Below, piece by piece: positions 25,553-34,471 of a DNA stretch of 64,000 nt. The position numbers were made by a program, and so were the translations under genes. How positions within the stretch are numbered: position 1 is the stretch's first letter; every line of letters starts with the position of its first letter. Origin of the DNA: Stenotrophomonas sp. 364 (GTDB lineage: Bacteria; Pseudomonadota; Gammaproteobacteria; Xanthomonadales; Xanthomonadaceae); assembly GCF_009832905.1 (NCBI RefSeq), contig NZ_CP047135.1, positions 784,001-848,000 of the forward strand, in the 5' to 3' direction. The notes below the pieces were generated by a model. That model did no database searches. It was given only the letters and a program-made list of their open reading frames with translations, and was not told the origin of the DNA.

Positions 25553-26770
25553 TCAGGGGGTGGACGGTGCGGCCGCGACCACCGGCCGGTCGCGGAACAG
25601 CAGCAGGAAGGCGATCAACACGACCAGCGCGACACCTGCCGGGAACAGCCAGATCTTCTGCCAGTCCGGGCCCGCCGCCGTGGTGTAGTGCTCCACCACC
25701 GCGCCGGACAGGAACGTGCCGATCAACATGCCCACGCCGTAGGTGGCCAGGGTGATGAAGCCCTGCGCGCTGCTGCGCGCGGCGGGGCCGGCATGCGCAT
25801 CGGTATAGATCTGCCCGGTAACGAAGAAGAAGTCGTAGCAGATGCCGTGCAGCACGATGCCGATCACCAGCAGGGAGAAGCCGCCGCCTGCATCGCCAAA
25901 GGCAAACAGGACGTAGCGCACCACCCACGCGGCCATGCCCACCGCCAGCATCGTCTTGACTCCCAGCCGCACGAACAGGAACGGCATGGCCAGCATCAAC
26001 AGGACCTCGGACACCTGGCCCAGCGATTGCAGGCCGGCGGCGCTGCGCACGCCCAGATCGTTGAGGTAGGGATTGGTGAAATTGTAGTAGAACGCCAGCG
26101 GGACGCAGATGGCGATGGAGGACAGGAAGAACACCAGGTAGGCGCGCGACTTCAGCAGCCGCAGCGAATCCAGCCCCAGGATCTGCCCCAGGCCGGCATC
26201 GCGCTGTTGCGCCAGTGGCGGCGTGTGCGGCAGGGTGAACGCATACAGGCCCAGGCCCAGCGACGCCATCGCCGCCATCTGGAACGTCAGCTCCAGCCGG
26301 TGTGCCTGTTCCCAGCCCAGCCAGCCGATCAGCACGCCCGCCACGATCCAGCCGACGCTGCCGGCCACCCGCACCAGCGGGAATTGCTTCTCAGGCGATT
26401 GCATGTGCCGCATCGCCACGCTGTTGGCCAATGCCAGCGTCGGCATGAACAGCAGCATGTAGCCCATGACGCAGGCGAAGAAGATGTTGAAGGTGGTTGC
26501 CGTGGACGCCAGCCACATCAGCAGCGCACCGGCCAGGTGCAGCACCGCGAGGATGCGCTGCGCCGCGAAGTAGCGGTCGGCGATCAGGCCAACCAGGAAC
26601 GGCGCGACGATGGCACCGATGGACTGGCTGAGGAAGGCCGTCGCCACCTGGCTCGCGCTGGCCTGTAGCGGCCCCTGCACCAGGTACGTCCCCAGGGTCA
26701 CGAACCACGCGCCCCAGATGAAGAACTGCAGAAACATCATCGCGCCCAAGCGCGACATGGTGTGCGTCAT
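25553..26770 (-). CDS. MFS transporter, nucleoside:H+ symporter-like
   Basis: An inner-membrane carrier of 405 residues with about 12 hydrophobic helices. RLGAMMFLQFFIWGAWFVTLG at the start and GAIVAPFLVGLIADRYF after the second helix are typical of the NHS (nucleoside proton symporter) branch of MFS, which in sugar loci often carries sugars instead. ATG 26770 follows GGGAGG; a longer in-frame extension upstream is rejected because it overlaps the isomerase gene. Predicted to import the cleaved or oxidised sugar for the cytoplasmic dehydrogenase and isomerase encoded on either side. Substrate unknown. Confidence 0.87.
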   Translation of the reverse strand: MTHTMSRLGAMMFLQFFIWGAWFVTLGTYLVQGPLQASASQVATAFLSQSIGAIVAPFLVGLIADRYFAAQRILAVLHLAGALLMWLASTATTFNIFFACVMGYMLLFMPTLALANSVAMRHMQSPEKQFPLVRVAGSVGWIVAGVLIGWLGWEQAHRLELTFQMAAMASLGLGLYAFTLPHTPPLAQQRDAGLGQILGLDSLRLLKSRAYLVFFLSSIAICVPLAFYYNFTNPYLNDLGVRSAAGLQSLGQVSEVLLMLAMPFLFVRLGVKTMLAVGMAAWVVRYVLFAFGDAGGGFSLLVIGIVLHGICYDFFFVTGQIYTDAHAGPAARSSAQGFITLATYGVGMLIGTFLSGAVVEHYTTAAGPDWQKIWLFPAGVALVVLIAFLLLFRDRPVVAAAPSTP

Positions 26771-26796
26771 GGCTTGCCCTCCCAGGCAGTGATGGC

Positions 26797-27849
26797 TCAG
26801 ATCCCCAGCATGCGGCGCAGTGATCCAGGATCGGTGCCGCTGTCGGCAAAGTCGTCGAAGGCGCGCTCGGTCACGCGGATGATGTGGTCGCGGATGAAGG
26901 CCGCTCCCTCTCGCGCGCCGTCCTCCGGGTGCTTCAGGCAGCACTCCCATTCCAGCACCGCCCAGCCGGGGAAGTCGTACTGCGCGAATTTCGAGAAGAT
27001 CGCCTTGAAGTCGATCTGCCCATCACCGAGCGAGCGGAACCGGCCCGGACGATCGATCCAGTCCTGGTAACCGCCATACACGCCACTGCGCGCGCTGGCG
27101 TGATACTCCGCGTCCTTGACGTGGAAGATGCCGATGCGCGCGTGGTAGCGGTCGATGAAGCCGAGGTAGTCCATCTGCTGCAGCAGCAGGTGGCTGGGGT
27201 CGTACAGGATCTTTGCGCGGGGGTGATGGTCCACCACGTCCAGGAAGCGCTCGAAGGTCGCGCCGTCATGCAGGTCCTCGCCCGGATGAATCTCGAAGCA
27301 CAGGTCCACGCCGCAGGCGTCGAAGGCGTCCAGGATGGGGCGCCAGCGGCGGCCGAGTTCGGCGAAGGCTTCCTCCACCAGCCCAAGCGGACGTTGCGGC
27401 CAGGGATAGAAATAGGGCCAGGCCAGTGCGCCGGAGAACGTGGCATGCGCCGTCAGCCCCAAACGCTGGCTGGCCTTGGCCGCCAGCAGCAGCTGGTCCA
27501 CCGCCCAGGCTTGGCGGGCGGTCGGATTGCCGCGCGTGTCCGGCGGCGCGAAGCCGTCGAACAGGCTGTCGTAGGCGGGATGCACGGCAACCAGCTGCCC
27601 CTGCAGGTGGGTGGACAGCTCGGTGATCTGCAGGCCATGCCCGGCCAGCATGCCGGCGACGTCGTCGCAGTACGCCTGGCTGCGCGCCGCCTCGGCCAGA
27701 TCGAACAGGTGGGGCGCGCTGGTCGGTATTTGTACGCCAGAATAGCCCAGCCCTGCGGCCCAGCCGGCCAGCGTGTCCAGCCGATCAAAAGGAGGTGTGT
27801 CGCCGATGAACTGCGCCAGGAACAGCGCTGGACCCTTGAGCGTTTTCAA
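26797..27849 (-). CDS. Sugar phosphate isomerase/epimerase (cytoplasmic TIM barrel)
   Basis: A 350-residue TIM barrel without signal peptide. Metal-site segments CFEIHPGEDLHDGATFERFL, ILYDPSHLLLQQMDYLGFIDRY, IFHVKDAEY and AVLEWECCLKHPEDG are well preserved. The start is read as TTG at 27849, giving MKTLKGPALFLAQF, preceded by AAGG; an upstream TTG at 27870 overlaps the operator and is less likely. It is the first gene of the minus-strand arm, with the LacI-type palindrome 17 bases before the start, and the transporter gene follows after 26 bases. Probably converts an imported keto-sugar; exact substrate unknown. Confidence 0.85.
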   Translation of the reverse strand: MKTLKGPALFLAQFIGDTPPFDRLDTLAGWAAGLGYSGVQIPTSAPHLFDLAEAARSQAYCDDVAGMLAGHGLQITELSTHLQGQLVAVHPAYDSLFDGFAPPDTRGNPTARQAWAVDQLLLAAKASQRLGLTAHATFSGALAWPYFYPWPQRPLGLVEEAFAELGRRWRPILDAFDACGVDLCFEIHPGEDLHDGATFERFLDVVDHHPRAKILYDPSHLLLQQMDYLGFIDRYHARIGIFHVKDAEYHASARSGVYGGYQDWIDRPGRFRSLGDGQIDFKAIFSKFAQYDFPGWAVLEWECCLKHPEDGAREGAAFIRDHIIRVTERAFDDFADSGTDPGSLRRMLGI

Positions 27850-27865
27850 GAGGATTCGCCTTCGA

Positions 27866-27879
27866 TGCAATCGATTGCA
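27866..27879. promoter_or_regulatory. LacI-type operator between the divergent isomerase and lacI genes
   Basis: Second perfect copy of TGCAATCGATTGCA, identical to 19177-19190. It is located between the TTG of the isomerase gene (minus) and the lacI ATG 66 bases away (plus), so one site could control the minus-strand operon and autoregulate the repressor. Confidence 0.82.
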
Positions 27880-27944
27880 TTATCCTAGCAGCGGCATTCG
27901 AAAGACGCGTTGTGCACTGCACAGCGGAAGGAAGAGGTAACGCC

Positions 27945-28952
27945 ATGGCCACCATCTACGATATTGCAAAGCACGTCGGCGTCTCGGCAGGCACGGTGTC
28001 GCGGGCGCTGTCCCGACCGGAGAAAGTGCTGCCGGCCACGCGCGCGCGCATCGAGCAGGCGGCCGCCGCGCTGGGCTATGTCCCCAACACGGTGGCCAGA
28101 ACGCTCAAGACCCAGCGCAGCGGCAAGATCCTGGTCACCGTGCCGGACATCGCCAATCCGTTCTTCGCCCAGATCCTGCAGGGCGCGGAGGACGCGGCGC
28201 AGGCCGTTGGCTACGCCGTGCTGCTGGGCGATACCCAGAACCTGCCCGAGCGCGAGGAGCGCTACGCGCAGATGCTCCGGCGCAACGAGGCCGATGGTCT
28301 GATCGTGCTGGGGCATCGCCTCCCGCCCACGGCACGTGACATCGTCCAGCAGCAGGGCAGTGCCGCGCCGGTGGTCAACGGCTGCGAGTTCGATCCGGCG
28401 CTGGGCATCCCCAGCGTCCACATCGACAACGCGGCCGCCGCGCGCGCGGTGATGGACCACCTGTACGGGCTGGGACACGAGCGCATCGCCGTGGTCGGCG
28501 GGCCGCCGGACAATCCCCTGCACCAGCAGCGACTGGAAGGGGTTCGGGCCGCCGGCAAGGCGCGCGGTCGCCTGCGTCACCTGAGCGTTGTGCCGGGTGA
28601 CTTCTCGGTGGAATCCGGTCATGCGGCCGGGATGGAACTGCTGGCCCGCGCGTCGGTGCCGACGGCGGTGTTCTGCTTCAGCGACCAGATGGCGCTGGGC
28701 GTGCTGGCGGCCTGCCGGGATCTGGGCATCGGCGTGCCCGATGGCCTGTCCGTCGTCGGCTTCGACGACCTGGCGTCGTCGCGTTACCTCACGCCCCCGT
28801 TGACGACCATCCGGCAACCGATGCGGGAGATCGGTGCCCGCGCGGTCCACCTGCTGCTTGCCATCATCGAACGAGTCGATGTGCCGCTTCAGCAGACGCT
28901 GGATTTCAGCCTGATGGTGCGGGGCTCGACGGCTGCGCCCGGATGCAGGTAA
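27945..28952 (+). CDS. LacI-family repressor of the 3-keto-glycoside locus
   Basis: A 335-residue LacI protein. HTH at residues 1-22 (MATIYDIAKHVGVSAGTVSRAL), hinge helix VPNTVARTLKTQRSG, effector domain with DIANPFFAQILQGAED and PLTTIRQPMREIG. ATG at 27945 follows GGAAGAGG; an upstream GTG start would displace the HTH from the N-terminus. Identical palindromes near its own gene and at the far end of the locus make it the obvious local regulator. The inducer is probably a sugar or keto-sugar made by the pathway, which cannot be read from the sequence. Confidence 0.93.
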   Translation: MATIYDIAKHVGVSAGTVSRALSRPEKVLPATRARIEQAAAALGYVPNTVARTLKTQRSGKILVTVPDIANPFFAQILQGAEDAAQAVGYAVLLGDTQNLPEREERYAQMLRRNEADGLIVLGHRLPPTARDIVQQQGSAAPVVNGCEFDPALGIPSVHIDNAAAARAVMDHLYGLGHERIAVVGGPPDNPLHQQRLEGVRAAGKARGRLRHLSVVPGDFSVESGHAAGMELLARASVPTAVFCFSDQMALGVLAACRDLGIGVPDGLSVVGFDDLASSRYLTPPLTTIRQPMREIGARAVHLLLAIIERVDVPLQQTLDFSLMVRGSTAAPGCR

Positions 28953-28975
28953 TGGCAGGGGCACCGCCGCGGAAG

Positions 28976-28994
28976 AGCCACCCCAAGGGTGGCT
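28976..28994. other. Hairpin after the lacI gene
   Basis: AGCCACCC/GGGTGGCT forms an 8-bp stem with a 3-base loop 24 bases after the lacI stop. No T-run follows, so an intrinsic terminator is not established; it may assist termination. Confidence 0.35.
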
Positions 28995-29105
28995 GCTGTC
29001 GCGACCTGCGCCACGTGCAGCTACCGTAGGGCGAGAGCGGCACGATAAGATCGCTGGAACAGCCACTACGGAACGGTGTGCAATCCCATGGAGAGGAGCG
29101 GAGAG

Positions 29106-29492
29106 ATGACACGACAGGGTGCTGCATTCCTGACCCTGCTGGCCCTGTCACTGGCGGCCGCGTATTTTCTGCAGATTGCGATAGTGGCCAAGGGCCGGTT
29201 CGAATTCGGCGTGGCGGACATCGTCGCGTGCGAATCCGGACTGCTGTTCGCATTGGTGGGCGGCTTGATTTCCAGGCGCTATGGTTTCGCCGTGGTGGTC
29301 GGCGTGACGTACGCGGCCTTCTGGGCATTGGCGATCTACCACCTAAATACATCCACGGGCGGCGGTTGGGTCCTCGAAATTCTCTCGGTGAACGCAGTGA
29401 ACATTGCCGCATCGGTTCTGGCCGGTATCGCGGGCGCGTGCCTCGGGGTATTCCTTCGCAACCGCAAGCGGACGCGGCCGCGAGTAGCGTGA
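29106..29492 (+). CDS. Small integral membrane protein
   Basis: A 128-residue protein with about four hydrophobic helices: FLTLLALSLAAAYFL, ADIVACESGLLFALVGGLI, FAVVVGVTYAAFWALAIY and AVNIAASVLAGIAGACLGVFL, ending in a basic tail RNRKRTRP. The family is not recognised. The chosen ATG follows GGAG-type sequence; in-frame starts upstream give only short polar extensions. The next gene begins in this gene's stop codon (GTGA), so the two small membrane proteins are probably made together. Confidence 0.65.
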   Translation: MTRQGAAFLTLLALSLAAAYFLQIAIVAKGRFEFGVADIVACESGLLFALVGGLISRRYGFAVVVGVTYAAFWALAIYHLNTSTGGGWVLEILSVNAVNIAASVLAGIAGACLGVFLRNRKRTRPRVA

Positions 29493-29767
29493 AGCGAGGC
29501 AGCGCCGCGCTTGGAGGGAGCCTGCTGCTGGGTTGGATCGCCCTGCCGTGGCTATTGGCGCGGGCGGACAACCTGGCGTTGTTCGCGCTCCATCAGCTGT
29601 ACCACCTTCCGCTCGCGGCGTGGATCGGCGCACCGTTCTTCCGTGCCGACAGCGAGGTGATGTTCGTCGTGCAGCCTGCGGGACGCGTGTTGACGGCCGT
29701 GTTCTACCTGGCGATCGGCGGTGCAATCGCGCTGGTCGGCCAACGACGGACGAAGCGCACCGGGTGA
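29489..29767 (+). CDS. Small integral membrane protein, coupled to the preceding gene
   Basis: A 92-residue protein read from a GTG that overlaps the TGA of the upstream gene. Two hydrophobic stretches (LGGSLLLGWIALPWLLA; VLTAVFYLAIGGAIALVG) flank a loop with HQLYHLPLAAWIGAPFF, and the C-terminus is basic. No family recognised. Coupling and matching topology suggest partner proteins, possibly a small complex; function unknown. Confidence 0.55.
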   Translation: MKRGSAALGGSLLLGWIALPWLLARADNLALFALHQLYHLPLAAWIGAPFFRADSEVMFVVQPAGRVLTAVFYLAIGGAIALVGQRRTKRTG

Positions 29768-29897
29768 CCACCCCGCAGGTAGCCTTGGCCCTGGGCGGGC
29801 CAAGCGCGCTGCGCACGCCGGATGGTGGTCACGTGCAGGTCACCCGCCCTGCCATCGGCATCCACTACCATGGGCCGACCCCGCCGGATGCTCCCCC

Positions 29898-30923
29898 ATG
29901 TCCCTTGTAATCCCCACGTTACCCAGGCCCCCCACCGCCCGCATCGCCGCGTGGCTGCTGATGCTGCTGGGCATGTGGCTGGCCTTGAAACTGGGCCTGG
30001 TGGTGACGCTGCTGTCGGGCCTGCTGGTGTTCCAGCTGACCCATGTGCTGGCCTCGGTAGTGGAAGGGCGGCTGCGGCCGGGGCGGGCGCGGGCGATCGC
30101 GGTGATCGTACTGGCGGCGGTGATCATCGGCGTGCTGGTGTTGGCCGGCATCGGCATCGCGGCGTTCTTCCGCAACGAGACTGGCGGCCCGGACGTGCTG
30201 TTGGCGCGGCTGATGGACATCCTCAATACCTCGCGCCACCAGGTGCCGGCGCTGCTGCAGCCCTACATTCCCGAAGACCTCACCGCGCTGCGCGCCGCAC
30301 TGAACGACTGGGCCGCCGAACACCAGCGCCAGCTGGGCGTGGCCGGCACGTCGGTGGTGCAGGTGAGCGTGCGGGTGCTGATCGGCATGGTGCTGGGCGC
30401 GATGATCGCGCTCTACGACGAACTGCCGCTGCCGAAGATGGGCCCACTGGCGCAGGAACTGATCGGCCGCACCTCGCGGCTGGCCACCGCGTTCCGCCAG
30501 GTGGTGTTCGCACAGGTCAAGATTTCCCTGCTCAACACGCTGTTCACCGCGATCTTCCTGCTCGGCGTGCTGCCGCTGTTCGGGGTGCACGTGCCGCTGT
30601 CCAAGACGTTGGTGCTGATCACCTTCCTGGCCGGTCTGTTGCCGGTGGTGGGCAACATCATCTCCAACACCATCATCACCATCGTGGCGCTGTCGGTGTC
30701 GTTCTACGTAGCGATGGCCGCGCTGCTGTACCTGGTGGTGATCCACAAGCTGGAGTACTTCCTCAACGCACGCATCGTCGGCGGCGAGATCCAGGCACGG
30801 GCCTGGGAGCTGCTGCTGGCGATGCTGGTGATGGAAGCAGCGTTCGGCCTGCCCGGGTTGGTGGCCGCGCCGGTGTTCTATGCGTACATCAAGCGCGAGC
30901 TGCTGGACCAGCGCTGGATCTGA
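29898..30923 (+). CDS. AI-2E family transporter
   Basis: A 341-residue membrane protein of the AI-2E (UPF0118, PerM/TqsA-like) family. About seven to eight helices in the family arrangement: three near the N-terminus, a soluble middle region (residues 90-150, AALNDWAAEHQRQLGVAG), then a C-terminal bundle with LPVVGNIISNTIITIVAL and the family motif region YFLNARIVGGEIQARAWELLLAML. Reported members export AI-2 or other solutes or act in cation homeostasis, so substrate stays open. It is shorter at the C-terminus than many homologues. Its ribosome site is weak. Convergent with the helicase gene, 27 bases between stops. Confidence 0.87.
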   Translation: MSLVIPTLPRPPTARIAAWLLMLLGMWLALKLGLVVTLLSGLLVFQLTHVLASVVEGRLRPGRARAIAVIVLAAVIIGVLVLAGIGIAAFFRNETGGPDVLLARLMDILNTSRHQVPALLQPYIPEDLTALRAALNDWAAEHQRQLGVAGTSVVQVSVRVLIGMVLGAMIALYDELPLPKMGPLAQELIGRTSRLATAFRQVVFAQVKISLLNTLFTAIFLLGVLPLFGVHVPLSKTLVLITFLAGLLPVVGNIISNTIITIVALSVSFYVAMAALLYLVVIHKLEYFLNARIVGGEIQARAWELLLAMLVMEAAFGLPGLVAAPVFYAYIKRELLDQRWI

Positions 30924-30950
30924 GCGCGCCCGCCCGCACCGTGGGCGGCG

Positions 30951-32930
30951 CTAGCGCCGGGTGAGCTTGCTGCGGCGGTAGTCGGTGCGGTTGGCCTGGA
31001 AGCGGGCGATGCTCTGGCCCAGTTCGTCCAGCGCGCCGACCGGCAGCCACAGCTGCTGGGTGCCGCGCGTCATCGCCGTGTATGCCGCACGCACCGGGTT
31101 GTGCGCGTAGCCCCGGCCGAAGCCGGTGCGGAAGCAGCACATCGACATGGCCACCACCGCGAACTCGGTGTTCTTGGCATGCTCCACCAGCAGCAGTTGC
31201 AGCGTGGCGTCGTGGAACTCGGCCAGGCGCTGGCCAAGTTCGATGAAGCGGTCGCGGTTGTAGCCGCGCATGAACATGCGCGGGATCTGCGGCATGTCCT
31301 GCTCGCTGCATTCGGCCAGCAGCGCTTCCCAGCGCTGGCTGCTGCCGCCATGCGAGGTCATTTCGCGGTAGGCCTCTTCGCCGCGGTTCACATCGCGGCC
31401 CACGCTGGTCAGCGTGTCCGGATGAATGCCGAACGGGACGCCGGCGGCAGCCAGGCGCTGGGCTTCTTCCAGCAGCCGCCATGGGTTGCCGTAGACGCGC
31501 GCACCATTGCCGGGAACCTCGTCCCAGCTGGTGTAGGTCCGGGTCAGCGTGGGCTGGTCGGCCGAGCCTTCGAACGGCCCGTCGAAGAAGCCGGTGGCGT
31601 CCAGCGCCATGGTCTCGTTGACCAGGTGCTCCACCAGCCGGCCCTGGCGCACGGACTGGGCGATCTCCAGCTTCATGCCGGTGGCAAAGCGCGGCGCACG
31701 TCCCACCAGGCGCTGATTGGGGTCGCCCAGGCTAATCACCGACCCTTCGTAGCCGGACAACAGGCCTTTCCAGGCCGGGCTCATGTCGTGGCCTTCATCG
31801 ATCAGCAGCGTGCCCCACAGGGTGGGAATGCGCGCACCGTGCAGGGCCAGCCACTTGCCGATATGGTCGACGTTGAGGCTGAGCAGGGTGGTCTTCTGCA
31901 CGGCCGGGTCGAACATGCAGCGCCACACGTGCTCGGCGGCGGCGATGTAGGGGCCGGCATCGATCATCGCCCACGGCAACGCGCGGACGAAGTGGCGCGG
32001 CTCCAGCCGCTCGGCCGGCGACCGGCACCAGGCGGCGATGCCGTCGAAGGCCACGCGCAGCACGCTGGTGGGGGCATGGTTGCCGATCGGCTGCAGGCCG
32101 ATGCGCTGGGCGATGTCGCGGAACGAGGCCTTGCTGATCTGGAAGGTCGGGCGGAACGCGGTGCCCAGAATGCCCTGGCGGAACGCGGCGCCGGCGATCT
32201 GGTTGGCGAAGCTGATCTGCGACAGGACCTCGATCGGCAGCGCGCCACTCAGCCGGCGCCGGAAGGCCTGCACCTGGCTGGGACGTGGCGCGATGTAGGT
32301 GTAGCGCCGGGTCGCGCTGTCCAGCAGCTGCAGGATCAGGTGGGTCTTGCCCGCGCCTGCGTAGGCGTCCAGATCGATGTGTTCGTCATCGTTGGCCACG
32401 ATCGCGCGCAGTGCACGGGCCTGCTCGGCGGTGTAATCGTGGGTGCGCTCGACATAGGCCGGGGCCTGCGCAACGTCGATCCCGACGTCATCGGGTTCTT
32501 CACCGGCGGCGTCGGTATAGAAACGGATGGTGTGCGGCTCCAGCGTGGTGCGGCAGGCCGCCTGGAACGGATCCACCGGGTAGTCCGTCGGAGACATCCG
32601 GCAGAACTCGGCCACCACCGCGTCCGGGCCCAGCACCACGCTCTGTGCAGCCAAGGCCTGCAACGCGTCGTTGAGCTGGCCAGGCATGCCGGCGGCCAGG
32701 GCCTTGAACTGGGCATCGGCATCATCGGGCTGCGCGGCAAACAGCGCGCAGGCCTGGTCGATCAGGCGGGTCAGCGCGGCGCTGTGATGGGCGCGCCCTT
32801 GGCACAGCGCTGCGGCGAACAGGCCGGCACGCTCCAGCGCGCTGGCCGGGATCTGCCCCACATCAAGGAACGCGGCAAGCGCTGTTTCGCTCAGCGGCAG
32901 GAAATACACGGGTTGGGTCGGCAGGGGCAT
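30951..32930 (-). CDS. UvrD/Rep-like superfamily 1 helicase
   Basis: A 659-residue predicted ATP-dependent DNA helicase. The first 190 residues are not recognised. The helicase core begins at about 180 (YTAEQARALRAIVAND), Walker A is DAYAGAGKTHLIL, motif II is TLLIDEGHDMSP, motif III-like VISLGDPNQRLV, and motif VI is RAAYTAMTRGTQQLWLPV. It lacks the long 2B-domain insertions of UvrD and Rep, which makes it smaller than RecB/UvrD enzymes. ATG 32930 was preferred because an earlier in-frame start adds a Cys/Pro-rich stretch without similarity. No nuclease or recombination partner is adjacent; repair or defence roles are open. Confidence 0.83.
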   Translation of the reverse strand: MPLPTQPVYFLPLSETALAAFLDVGQIPASALERAGLFAAALCQGRAHHSAALTRLIDQACALFAAQPDDADAQFKALAAGMPGQLNDALQALAAQSVVLGPDAVVAEFCRMSPTDYPVDPFQAACRTTLEPHTIRFYTDAAGEEPDDVGIDVAQAPAYVERTHDYTAEQARALRAIVANDDEHIDLDAYAGAGKTHLILQLLDSATRRYTYIAPRPSQVQAFRRRLSGALPIEVLSQISFANQIAGAAFRQGILGTAFRPTFQISKASFRDIAQRIGLQPIGNHAPTSVLRVAFDGIAAWCRSPAERLEPRHFVRALPWAMIDAGPYIAAAEHVWRCMFDPAVQKTTLLSLNVDHIGKWLALHGARIPTLWGTLLIDEGHDMSPAWKGLLSGYEGSVISLGDPNQRLVGRAPRFATGMKLEIAQSVRQGRLVEHLVNETMALDATGFFDGPFEGSADQPTLTRTYTSWDEVPGNGARVYGNPWRLLEEAQRLAAAGVPFGIHPDTLTSVGRDVNRGEEAYREMTSHGGSSQRWEALLAECSEQDMPQIPRMFMRGYNRDRFIELGQRLAEFHDATLQLLLVEHAKNTEFAVVAMSMCCFRTGFGRGYAHNPVRAAYTAMTRGTQQLWLPVGALDELGQSIARFQANRTDYRRSKLTRR

Positions 32931-33081
32931 TGCAGGGGCAGTCGGACGGCTGCCGGCACGGTAGCAGATGCACCCCGGCTGCGCGTGCAACCGGGGTGCG
33001 TTGGCTTATGCTGCGGCAGTGCCCGGCACCTGCCCGGCTCGCCGTGCCCCGTCCAGCATCACCCGGATCAAGGACCTGTCC

Positions 33082-33297
33082 ATGTTGTTCTTCCTGCTGT
33101 TGCTGGCCATCACTGCGGTGAGTTTCTGGATTGTCTTCCTGGGCGGCGCAGAGCGCGTGCAGGGACTGTTTTCGCTGCTCAGCTTCGACCTGGTCGACCT
33201 GTTCACCGAACCCCTGACCGTGCAGCAGGTGCGCCTGTGCACGGCGATCACCTGGTGCATCGCGGTGGTCATCATCGCGGTGGTCGGCCTGCGCTGA
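33082..33297 (+). CDS. Small two-helix membrane protein
   Basis: A 71-residue protein with hydrophobic segments LFFLLLLAITAVSFWIVFL (residues 2-20) and ITWCIAVVIIAVVGL (near the C-terminus), separated by a polar loop with FDLVDLFTEPLTVQQVR. ATG follows AAGGA. Its TGA ends exactly one base before the convergent metallo-hydrolase stop. No family recognised; codon use and good ribosome site support a real gene. Confidence 0.6.
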   Translation: MLFFLLLLAITAVSFWIVFLGGAERVQGLFSLLSFDLVDLFTEPLTVQQVRLCTAITWCIAVVIIAVVGLR

Positions 33298-34413
33298 TCA
33301 CATCGCGCTGCCCGCCGGGGTGATCCGGCGCGCGTCCTGTTCGGCCTTCACCTGGCGCCACCACGGCGTGCCCGGCTGTGGTGCGTCCAGGTCCAGGCGT
33401 TCGCCCATGCCCGGCGTGGCCAGAGGTATTGCGCGCTGACGCGCCAGTGCGCTGACCCGTTCAAACGGCTCGTCCCACTGGTGCAGGGCCAGGTCGAAGG
33501 TGCCGTTGTGGATCGGCAGCAGCCAGCGGCCCCGCAGGTCCTGGTGGGCCTGCACGGTCTGCTCGGGCTGCATGTGCACGAACGGCCACTTGGCGTCGTA
33601 GGCACCGGTTTCGATGAAGGTGACATCGAACGGCCCGTAGCGCTCGCCAATCTGGCCGAAGCCGTCGAAGTAGCCGGTGTCGCCGCTGAAGAACAGGCGC
33701 AGACCGTCATCCAGGATCACCCACGACGCCCACAGCGTGCGGTTGCCGTCGCGCAGCCCGCGGCCGGAGAAGTGCTGGGCCGGGGTGGCCGCGAAGCGCA
33801 CGCCGTCCACCTCGGTTTCCTGCCACCAGTCCAGCTGGCGCACGCGGTCGCGCGGCACGCCCCAGGCGATCAGCCGGTCGCCCACGCCCAGCGGGGTCAG
33901 GAACACATCGGCGCGGCTGGCCAGGTACTTGATGGTGGCGCGGTCGAGGTGGTCGTAGTGGTCGTGCGAGAGCAGCACGCCGCGGATGGGCGGCAGGTCG
34001 TGCAGCGCGATCGGCGGGGCGTGGAAGCGCTTGGGCCCCATCCACTGCACCGGCGAGGCACGCTTGGAGAACACCGGGTCGGTCAGCCACCAGCCGCCGC
34101 GCAGTTTCACCAGCAGGGTCGAATGGCCCAACCGGTACAGGCTGTGCTCGGGGGCACTGGCCAGCTCGGCGGCGGTGATCGCATGCACCGGTGGCGGCGC
34201 GGGCGGCGTGGTGCCGGCGGGGCGGTCGAACAGGAATTCCCACAGCAGCTTGAGCGTACCGGTGACGGTTTCCTTGGGCTTGGGGGCGACGTTGGTGAAG
34301 TGGCCGTCGTGCATCTGCGGCGACTGGTCATTGGAGGCGATAGGCACGGTGAGGGTCATCCCGATAAGTACGGTGAGGGAGAAGGCGAGGGCAAGCAGGG
34401 GGAGGGCTCTCAT
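33298..34413 (-). CDS. MBL-fold metallo-hydrolase (NAPE-PLD/UlaG-like), exported or anchored
   Basis: A 371-residue metallo-beta-lactamase-fold hydrolase. An N-terminal hydrophobic segment (LPLLALAFSLTVLIGMTLTV) acts as signal peptide or anchor. Metal ligands are in LSHDHYDHLDRATI (HxHxDH), PAQHFSGR, FFSGDTGYFDGF and LLPIHNGTFDLALH. The fold and spacing resemble N-acylphosphatidylethanolamine phospholipase D and UlaG-type lactonases; the substrate is unknown. It is downstream of the TetR gene on the same strand, with a copy of the TetR-type palindrome 18 bases before its start, so it is probably the regulated target. Confidence 0.87.
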   Translation of the reverse strand: MRALPLLALAFSLTVLIGMTLTVPIASNDQSPQMHDGHFTNVAPKPKETVTGTLKLLWEFLFDRPAGTTPPAPPPVHAITAAELASAPEHSLYRLGHSTLLVKLRGGWWLTDPVFSKRASPVQWMGPKRFHAPPIALHDLPPIRGVLLSHDHYDHLDRATIKYLASRADVFLTPLGVGDRLIAWGVPRDRVRQLDWWQETEVDGVRFAATPAQHFSGRGLRDGNRTLWASWVILDDGLRLFFSGDTGYFDGFGQIGERYGPFDVTFIETGAYDAKWPFVHMQPEQTVQAHQDLRGRWLLPIHNGTFDLALHQWDEPFERVSALARQRAIPLATPGMGERLDLDAPQPGTPWWRQVKAEQDARRITPAGSAM

Positions 34414-34430
34414 GCGGCGCCTTCTGGTTT

Positions 34431-34450
34431 ATGAGTGTGTACGCACTCAT
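34431..34450. promoter_or_regulatory. TetR-type operator before the MBL hydrolase gene
   Basis: ATGAGTGTGTACGCACTCAT is an inverted repeat with 9 of 10 pairs matching. It lies between the TetR stop and the hydrolase start. Its half-site ATGAGTG/ATGAGTA resembles that of the palindrome directly upstream of the TetR gene. Confidence 0.75.
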
Positions 34451-34471
34451 TTATTTGAGGAAAAAACGGGG

